A stretch of DNA of 11,380 nucleotides from Prasinococcaceae sp. CCMP 1430 (Eukaryota > Prasinodermophyta > Palmophyllophyceae > Prasinococcales > Prasinococcaceae). Below, piece after piece: positions 6,238-11,380 of this stretch (positions are counted from its first letter, which is position 1; every line of letters starts with the position of its first letter). The notes beneath the pieces were generated by a model. That model did not search any database. It was given only the letters and a program-made list of their open reading frames with translations, and had not been told where the DNA came from. The stretch spans positions 228,744-240,123 of the forward strand of contig RQSC01000027.1 in the NCBI GenBank assembly GCA_013416795.1, in the 5' to 3' direction. The position numbers and the translations under genes were made by a program.

Positions 6238-7279
6238 CTAGGCCGACTCCTGCGCCTTGCCCGCCTTCCACGCGCCGTTGCCGTACTGCTCGAAGTCCCA
6301 GTTGAACTCGGCGAGGTCCTTCTCGATCTGCTCGCGCAGCGCGGGGTCCTCGTCGAGCACGTCCTTGACCGTGAGCGTGCCCTCCTCGATCTTCTTCCAC
6401 ACCACGTTGAGCTTCTCCTCCTGTGCGGCGAGCTCCACGAGCTTGGCCTTGGCCTCCTCGTTGATCGCGCCCACCTTGGCCTTGTACTCGGCCTTCACCT
6501 TGCTGAACTCGGCCTTCTTCGCGTCGGCGATGGTCTGGAGCTTGTCGAGCTGCGGCACGACCTGCGTCCACAGGTCCTTGTACTTCTTCAGCATGGCGGG
6601 CTCGAGCGCCTTGTACTGGGGCGCCGACCAGTCGGGCTCGCCCTTGCCCTGGAGGTCGCCGACGTACGCGCGCGCGCGTTGCGCGGAGACGGCGGCGTGT
6701 CAGCGACGATGCATGCCTGGCGAGGCTTGGGCCCCCATCACCCCCAACTAACTCCGAGCCCAACGCCCGCACCCGAGTGCGCGAGGGCGAGTGGGGGGGG
6801 CTGCCACGCGGGCGCGACGAATCCTGACGAGGGCGCTTTGAGGGCGCTTTGCCCCCCTCCCTGGCGCCGCCCAACACCCTCCCTCGCCTCACTCCCTCGC
6901 GCGTGCTGCGCGTGCGCTGCGGCGCTCCCTGCGCGCCGCCTCGGCGCAGTTAGGGTTCGGCCTTTCACAGCACTCCGCGGCGCGGCGTAGCTTCGCCCCC
7001 ATCCATCGCCCCCGCGCCGCGCTCGCCTCTTCCCCCCCACCACCACCACCACCACACACCCCCACACCCCCTTCCCCCGGGACTCACGATCGGGAATGCC
7101 GCCTCGACCTCCTCCCTCTTGCGCTGCGTCTGCATGGCGGCCGCCTGCGCGGCGGCGACGATCTTCTTGTTCTCCGGCGTGCGCACGAACTCCATGATAG
7201 CGTTCCAGTACTCCGAGGGCGGCGCCTTGGCGATGCCCTTGGGCACCACGCCCGCGGCGCGCGCGGCGGAGCGCAGCAT
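6238..7279 (-). CDS. Mitochondrial ATP synthase subunit d, two exons
   Basis: Peripheral-stalk subunit of F1Fo-ATP synthase in the mitochondrial inner membrane. Exon 1 is 7279-7088 (64 codons) and exon 2 is 6648-6238 (136 codons plus stop), a 200-residue product. It starts MLRSAARAAG, a typical short basic presequence, followed by a segment with EYWNAIMEFVRTPENKK. Exon 2 opens with a PDWSAPQYK segment like the (I)DWxYY motif of plant and animal subunit d, continues as a long Lys/Glu/Ala-rich coiled coil, and ends with LTVKDVLDEDPALREQIEKD then NWDFEQY. That ending closely resembles the conserved subunit d end (plant form: a D/E-rich helix ending in NWGY). The donor is GTGAGT and the acceptor CTCCAG, joined in phase 0. 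It is slightly longer than the usual 160-170 residues. Another stalk coiled-coil protein is possible but less likely. It is divergent from PheRS. Confidence 0.75.
6649..7087 (-). other. Spliceosomal intron in the ATP synthase d gene
   Basis: A 439-base GT-AG intron, donor ATC|GTGAGT at 7087 and acceptor CTCCAG at 6649, phase 0 on both sides. A CTGAC at about 6697-6701 on the gene strand could be the branch site; its TGA is also an in-frame stop, so the exon cannot extend further upstream. Behind the donor lies a G-rich stretch (C-runs at 7032-7078 on the + strand). The intron also holds TTAGGGTT (6950-6957, + strand) and an 11-bp tandem duplication GAGGGCGCTTT at 6829-6850. No gene is seen inside. 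Acceptor choice is inferred from phase and homology. Confidence 0.7.
6950..6957. promoter_or_regulatory. Telo-box-like element TTAGGGTT inside the intron
   Basis: On the ATP synthase d strand this reads AACCCTAA, eight of the nine bases of the plant telo box. Telo boxes are known in leaders and first introns of plant housekeeping genes. A single eight-base match is weak evidence on its own; its value is that similar elements occur in both divergent intergenic regions. Confidence 0.3.
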
Positions 7280-7722
7280 TGTTACTGGCGGGGGTGGGCG
7301 TCGCGCGGCCCCTGTGTGGCGCCCAGCCTCGCCCCCCCCCCCTCCCTCCCCCTGCTGCAGGCCGCCCCCACGGCAGGCGCCTCTGGGTGCGAAAACCGAA
7401 ACGGATGCGCAGGCAGGCACAGCACAGACAGGCAGGCCAACAGCGGGGGCGCGCGCGGGGGCGTGTGCCGAACCCGCGCGCCCGGCCGGCCGGCCGTTTG
7501 GGGAGGTGGAAGGAAGAAAGCATCGAAGCCGAAGGTCGGGAGGGTGCGATCGATGGTCAGACTGTTCCCCCCGCCCGCTTCAACAGATTCGGATTCCGCG
7601 CGGGGAGCTGGAATTCCTCAACGCTCGATAGATGGATGGATGGGTCAATCGAAAGGGAAGTCATGCGGCGCGGCGAGCGAGCTCTCAGACCCTTTTCGTG
7701 TACAATATCTTTCCCATGCACC

Positions 7723-7730
7723 AACCCTAA
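7723..7730. promoter_or_regulatory. Telo-box-like element AACCCTAA
   Basis: An eight-of-nine match to the plant telo box AAACCCTAA in an AT-rich island about 445 bases upstream of the ATP synthase d start. Role inferred from similar elements in the same window. Confidence 0.35.
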
Positions 7731-7742
7731 CTGCCGTGCAGT

Positions 7743-7794
7743 GCTGTACAGTACCATCTGATGGTAGGCAGGAACGATGGTGTACTGAACCAGC
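7743..7794. repeat. Nested inverted repeats with two alternative hairpins
   Basis: The outer arms pair GCTG, CAGTAC and CATC (7743-7758, interrupted by TA) with GATG, GTACTG and CAGC (7776-7794, with GT and AAC bulges). The inner arms TACCATC (7752-7758) and GATGGTA (7760-7766) form a competing perfect 7-bp stem with a one-base spacer. The two foldings use the same left arm and are mutually exclusive. It could be a dyad binding site or an RNA hairpin; no transcript is evident from sequence. Confidence 0.4.
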
Positions 7795-8155
7795 AGGGAG
7801 TGGCCTGGACCTGCTCTTGCGCGGCCGCTGCTCTCGCCCGCGGCGCCCCCGCCGCTCTGTCGCGCGCCCACGCGCGCCCACGCGCGAGTCGCCCGAGGCG
7901 CGCAGCGCCGCCAGCGAGCGAGCGTCGCGCACCGCGGCGCGCGCCGCCAGCCACATCAGCGGGTGCGGAGGCGGGGGTGCGGAGGCGGTCGCCTCCGCTC
8001 CCATCGCCCCCTGCCCACCGCCACCACCTCTCCGCTCCGCCCTCGACCCGCGGCTGCGATGTGGCGCACCGACGGGGACAGAGTAACCGAACGCACCCAC
8101 AGCGGCCACCCCACGGGGAACGCCCATGGTTTAGGTTCGCATTTAGGTTTAATAG

Positions 8156-8168
8156 TAGGGTTTATATA
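8156..8168 (+). promoter_or_regulatory. Telo-box core plus TATA-like promoter of PheRS
   Basis: TAGGGTTT (8156-8163, reverse complement AAACCCTA) overlaps TTTATATA (8161-8168) in an AT-rich island of an otherwise GC-rich region. If it acts as a TATA box, transcription would start near 8190-8200, and the first ATG downstream would be the PheRS ATG at 8266. Telo boxes near translation genes are known in plants, which fits a tRNA synthetase. Confidence 0.45.
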
Positions 8169-8265
8169 CAACGTCAAAACCCACCCAAAGGAGAGGACGA
8201 GGTCAAAAAGCACGTCGGGGGCGGGCGCGGGCGCCGCGCGGCCGTGCGCAGCGCGGGCCGTGGCG

Positions 8266-8683
8266 ATGACTGACGCGGACCTCGCGGGCGTCGAGATCAC
8301 GCGGGAAAACCTCGTGCGCCCCGACGACCCGGCGAACAACATGACCGACCTCATCTACGACCGCATCGGCCGCGAGCTGCACAGGCGCCCGAACCACCCG
8401 CTTGGCATCATCAAGGGCATCATCCAGGAGCACTTCGAGGAGACGCAGCCCGGCTTCAACTTCTTCGACGACCTGCCCCCCGTCGTCACGCACCAGATGA
8501 ACTTCGACGAGGTGCTCGTGCCGGCGGACCACGTCAGCCGCTCCTACAACGACACGTACTACGTCGACGACCAGCTGCTCATGCGCTGCCACACGAGCGC
8601 CCACCAGGCGCAGATGCTGCGCCGCGGCGAGACGCAGTTCCTCGTGACGGGCGACGTGTACCGCCGCGACACCATCGACGCCA

Positions 8684-8715
<32 letters not shown>

Positions 8716-9405
8716 GTGCGCGTCTTCGATCCCAGCGAGTGGGAGGCGGCGGGGTACGAGGACGGCACCAAGTTCTGCCAGGACGAGCTTAAGAAGACGC
8801 TCGAGGGCCTGGCCCGCAAGCTCTTCGGAGACGTGGAGATGCGCTGGGTGGACGCGTACTTCCCCTTCACCGAGCCTTCCATGGAGCTCGAGATCTTCTA
8901 CATGGGCGACTGGCTCGAGGTGCTGGGCTGCGGCGTCATGGAGCAGCAGATCCTCAACAACACAGGGCTGGGCGACACCGGCAAGAAGGCGTGGGCCTTC
9001 GGCCTGGGCCTGGAGCGCCTGGCCATGGTGCTCTTCCAGATCCCCGACATCCGCCTCTTCTGGACCGACGACAAGAGGTTCACCGACCAGTTCGAGGAGG
9101 GCAAGGTGACGACTTTCAAGCCCTACAGCAAGTACCCGGTGTGCTGGAAGGATGTCGCCTTCTGGACCTCGGACGAGTTCTCCGAGAACAACCTGTGCGA
9201 GCTCGTGCGCGGCGTTGGCGGCGACCTGATCGAGGAGGTCGTGCTGGTCGACGAATTCACCAACCCCAAGACCGACCGCACCTCGAACTGCTACCGCATC
9301 AACTATCGCTCGATGGACCGCTCGCTCACCAACGAGGAGGTCAACGAGATGCAGGAGAAGGTGCGCGAGCTCATGCCTAAGGAGCTCGGCGTCGAGCTGC
9401 GGTGA
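8266..9405 (+). CDS. Organellar (FARS2-type) phenylalanyl-tRNA synthetase
   Basis: Monomeric class II enzyme that charges tRNA-Phe in mitochondria; in plants one such enzyme is dual-targeted to plastids. The 379 residues from ATG 8266 show the N-terminal segment DLIYDRIGRELHRRPNHPLGIIK, the HTSAHQ motif (109-114), class II motif 2 (TGDVYRRDTIDATHYPVFHQ, 128-147), WLEVLGCGVMEQQ (216-228) and motif 3 GLGLERLAM (246-254). A ferredoxin-fold anticodon-binding (FDX-ACB) domain runs from about 286 to the end with YSKYPVCWKDVAFW and CYRINYRSMDR. All core motifs are intact. The acidic start MTDADLAGVE is not a targeting sequence. The frame stays open upstream and encodes a basic Ser/Ala/Arg-rich stretch (8197-8265), so the true N-terminus may be a non-AUG start, ATG 8059 or an upstream exon. 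It converges on aspartate kinase. Confidence 0.93.
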
Positions 9406-9875
9406 GAGCGGCGCCGACCGCGACCGCGGCGCCGCCGCGGCGTCGGCGTGCGCGCCGTCTGTAATGTCGCCGTGTATTTCCAGCTGTCGCCGCGCCAGAG
9501 CGCGCGGCGCGCTGCGCAGCGGCGAGCCGGCGCGCCGCTTCGCGCTCGCATCGCGGCGGGTCGTGAATGCGTGCGGTTACGGGGGTTTTTGAGTCACCCC
9601 GGCCCACCCGACTCGCGCCACTCGCCTCTAGTCAATTGTCCTATCGTCATGGCCGCGCGGCCGAACCGCGGTCCAGCGCCGACCGCGATTCCCCACGCGC
9701 GCCCTATCGCGTGCGTCCTCCCCCCTCGCCCTCCCCCTCAGCCTCCTCCCGCCATCCCCTCGCCCCATCCCCGTGCGCACCGCCCGGCCCGACACACACA
9801 CCGCTCCGGCCCGCCCCGCCCCGCCGCCAGCGGCGCGGGGCTGGGTGCGCGGGGAGTGGGCGCATTCGCGTGCGC
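9406..9875. other. Convergent 3' region between PheRS and aspartate kinase
   Basis: These 470 bases hold the two 3' UTRs. On the PheRS strand a TGTAA occurs at 9460-9464, 55 bases after the stop; TGTAA is the green-algal polyadenylation signal, but the other genes here lack it, so this single match is weak. A less GC-rich patch lies near 9555-9650 and a pyrimidine-rich tract (CCCTC-type) at about 9718-9775. I see no gene, although frames stay open because of GC content. Confidence 0.45.
9460..9464 (+). terminator. Possible TGTAA polyadenylation signal of PheRS
   Basis: TGTAA is the established poly(A) signal of Chlamydomonas and relatives. It appears once here at a plausible distance downstream of the PheRS stop. 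I did not find it after the other genes, so the match may be chance. Confidence 0.25.
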
Positions 9876-11380
9876 TCACGCTTGGGGGTAGAAGGCGTCG
9901 TGCACGGCGTGGATGCAGGCCTCCGCCTCGTCGTCGTCCACGATGAGCGAGATGTTGACCTTGGAGGCGCCCTGGGAGATCATCTGCACGTTGACGTCCT
10001 TCTGAGCGAAGTTGCTGAAGACCTTCTCGAGAATTTCCGAGGAACGGCTCACGTTGCAGATAAGCGAGATGATGGACTTGTCGCGCAGCAGGTTGACGGT
10101 GGCAATGCCCTCGAAGGCGGCCGTGAGGCTCTCGAGCTCCTGGGAGATGAGCTCGCGGTGCCAGATCTTCGCCGGGTCCAGCGTAAGGCTCACACTGATC
10201 TCGGAGGTCGCCACGACGTCCACGCTGATGCCCTGCTGGTCGAAGAGGCCGAACACCTTGGCCAGGAAGCCGTACTGGCCCAGCATGCGCGTCGACTGGA
10301 TGTCGAGCATGGTCACGTTCTTCTTGCGCACCACGCTCGTCAGCAGCCTGTCGCCCATGTCGCGCTCACTCACGATCAGCGTGCCCTCGGCCTCCGGCCG
10401 GTACGAGTTCTTGACGCGCACGGGCATGCCCGCGGCCATCGCGGGCTGCATCGACTGCGGGTGCAGCACGGTGGCGCCGAAGTAGGCGAGCTCGGTGGCC
10501 TCGTCGAACGTGAGGAAGGGCACGGGCTCCGCGTGCGCGACCAGCCGCGGGTCGGCGGTGAGCACACCGTCCACGTCCTTCCACACCTGCACCTCGCGCA
10601 CGCCGAGCGCCGCGCCGATGACGGTGGCCGTGAGGTCGCTGCCGCCGCGGCCGAGCGTCGTGATGGCGCCGGTCTCCTTGCCGTGCGCGAGGAAGCCGGT
10701 CACCACCGCCACCGCGCCGGGGCGCTCCTTCGCGAAGGCGTTCAGAGACTCGTGCACGCGCTCGTACGTCTCGGGCATGATGTCCCCGTTCATGAAGTCG
10801 TCGGTGGAGACGAAGCCGATGTCCCAGGCGTCGAAGTGCTGCGCGGGCATGCCCTCCGACTCCAGGTAGGCCGCGAAGAGGCGCACGCTCATGCGCTCGC
10901 CGAAGGAGACGAGGTAGTCGCGCGTGCGCGGGGTGAGCTCCTTCATCAGCGACACGCCCTGCAGGATGCGCCGCAGGTCGTCGAGCAGCGGCGTGATGAG
11001 CCCGGCGTCGACGCCCAGCTCGTCCGCCGTCGCGGTCGCGAGGTCGACGACGGCGCGGTACGACTCCAGCTCGACGATGTCGTTGGAGCTCGCGCACTCC
11101 AGCGCGGCCTCGCCTGCGCTGAGCAGGTTGTTGGTGGTCTTGCCCATGGCGCTGAGCGTGACCACCGGCCGCTCCTCCGGGAAGGACTTGAGGAGGTCGG
11201 CGAGCGCGCGCATGCGCTCCGCGCTGGCGACGCTGGTGCCGCCGAACTTCATGACGACGGTGAAGGCGGTGTCATCGGTGTCCTGCGCGGCGCTGGCGCC
11301 GTGCAGCTTCTCCAGGGCAGCGGCCGCCGCGCTCACGCCATCCGCCACGCCGGCGGCGACGGCGGCCGCCACGCGACATC
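9876..11380 (-). CDS. Monofunctional aspartate kinase, plant type, 5'-truncated by window
   Basis: Phosphorylates aspartate, the first step to lysine, threonine, methionine and isoleucine; plastid-located in plants. In about 500 visible residues (numbered from base 11372): the nucleotide/aspartate motif KFGGTS (42-47); the mid-domain FGERMSVRLFAAYL; TTLGRGGSDLTA (238-249); VWKDVDGVLTADPR (263-276); FGATVLHPQSM (298-308); then two ACT domains, the first with NVTMLDIQSTRMLGQ and GISVDVVATSE, the second with NVQMISQGASKVNISLIV before the C-terminus. These ACT sequences resemble lysine-sensitive plant AK1-3, so lysine feedback is likely. No homoserine dehydrogenase domain follows. The stop is at 9876-9878. 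The frame has no ATG before KFGGTS and remains open to the right edge; an Ala-rich stretch there probably belongs to a transit peptide whose start lies outside. Confidence 0.95.
   Translation of the reverse strand, partial: CRVAAAVAAGVADGVSAAAAALEKLHGASAAQDTDDTAFTVVMKFGGTSVASAERMRALADLLKSFPEERPVVTLSAMGKTTNNLLSAGEAALECASSNDIVELESYRAVVDLATATADELGVDAGLITPLLDDLRRILQGVSLMKELTPRTRDYLVSFGERMSVRLFAAYLESEGMPAQHFDAWDIGFVSTDDFMNGDIMPETYERVHESLNAFAKERPGAVAVVTGFLAHGKETGAITTLGRGGSDLTATVIGAALGVREVQVWKDVDGVLTADPRLVAHAEPVPFLTFDEATELAYFGATVLHPQSMQPAMAAGMPVRVKNSYRPEAEGTLIVSERDMGDRLLTSVVRKKNVTMLDIQSTRMLGQYGFLAKVFGLFDQQGISVDVVATSEISVSLTLDPAKIWHRELISQELESLTAAFEGIATVNLLRDKSIISLICNVSRSSEILEKVFSNFAQKDVNVQMISQGASKVNISLIVDDDEAEACIHAVHDAFYPQA

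Larger units (their letters stand above)
7280..8265. promoter_or_regulatory. Divergent intergenic region (ATP synthase d / PheRS)
   Basis: Nearly 1 kb lies between divergent genes. It contains: a C-rich tract near 7328-7355; GGATTCC and the palindrome GGAATTCC (7591-7617); a GATGGATGGATGG simple repeat (about 7629-7641); an AT-rich island (about 7690-7790) holding AACCCTAA at 7723-7730 and a two-armed inverted repeat (7743-7794); a very GC-rich block (about 7815-8060); and a second AT-rich island (8126-8185) with TAGGGTTT fused to TTTATATA. Long open frames through the GC-rich block match nothing I know. It presumably holds the two promoters and the PheRS leader. Confidence 0.5.

Noticed and set aside
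6238-6594. Single-exon 118-residue gene starting at MLKKYKDL
   Set aside because: Homology to subunit d (PDW segment) continues upstream of that Met to a proper splice acceptor, and exon 1 supplies a presequence and the N-terminal part in matching phase.
7316-8086. Long plus-strand open frames through 7280-8086
   Set aside because: Open only because of high GC content. They are Arg/Ala/Pro-rich, have no recognisable domain and cross simple repeats and promoter-like islands.
9448-9891. Plus-strand open frame of 147 codons between PheRS and aspartate kinase
   Set aside because: Pro/His/Arg-rich translation of a pyrimidine tract. It overlaps the aspartate kinase stop and resembles no protein I know.
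1-11380. Bacterial or organellar origin (long intron-poor genes, GTG-initiated frames)
   Set aside because: Pex13 and a TBC Rab-GAP are eukaryote-specific, one gene has a phase-matched GT-AG intron, genes are not in operons, and no Shine-Dalgarno sites precede starts.

Overview
The window looks like nuclear DNA of a photosynthetic eukaryote, most likely a GC-rich unicellular alga whose lineage I cannot fix. It encodes a peroxisome import protein, a Rab-GAP, a mitochondrial ATP synthase peripheral-stalk subunit, an organellar phenylalanyl-tRNA synthetase, a plant-type aspartate kinase and a homologue of the plastid photosystem II factor HCF173. One gene needs a GT-AG intron, several N-termini look like targeting peptides, and there are no Shine-Dalgarno sites or operons. 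Coding DNA is very GC-rich; AT-rich islands are confined to gene-free stretches. The plant-like forms of Pex13 (no SH3 domain), aspartate kinase (two ACT domains) and ATP synthase subunit d lean towards the green lineage or an alga carrying green-type genes, but this is inference.

Layout: six genes alternate strictly in orientation. PEX13 (+, 247-1461) converges on a TBC/Rab-GAP gene (-, 1744 to about 3534-3645, 5' end unresolved). A divergent intergenic region (about 3646-4245) separates it from the HCF173-like gene (+, about 4246-5955). That gene converges on ATP synthase subunit d (-, two exons, 7279-7088 and 6648-6238). A second divergent region (7280-8265) leads to organellar PheRS (+, 8266-9405, possibly with an upstream targeting extension). 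PheRS converges on aspartate kinase (-, 9876 to beyond the right edge, 5'-truncated).

The genes are not one pathway. They are nuclear housekeeping genes for four organelle systems: peroxisome import, vesicle traffic, mitochondrial ATP synthesis and organellar translation, and plastid function (psbA expression and lysine/threonine synthesis). The two divergent regions share GGATTCC-type motifs and plant telo-box-like TTAGGG elements.

No mobile element, CRISPR array, tRNA, rRNA or viral gene was seen. The most noteworthy items are: the C-terminal tail of the TBC protein, which combines a KEN box, an RxLF cyclin-docking motif, a basic nuclear-localisation-like patch and 14 S/T-P sites; a tandemly expanded YG-rich segment in Pex13; and an in-frame basic extension before the PheRS AUG that could be read from a non-AUG codon.
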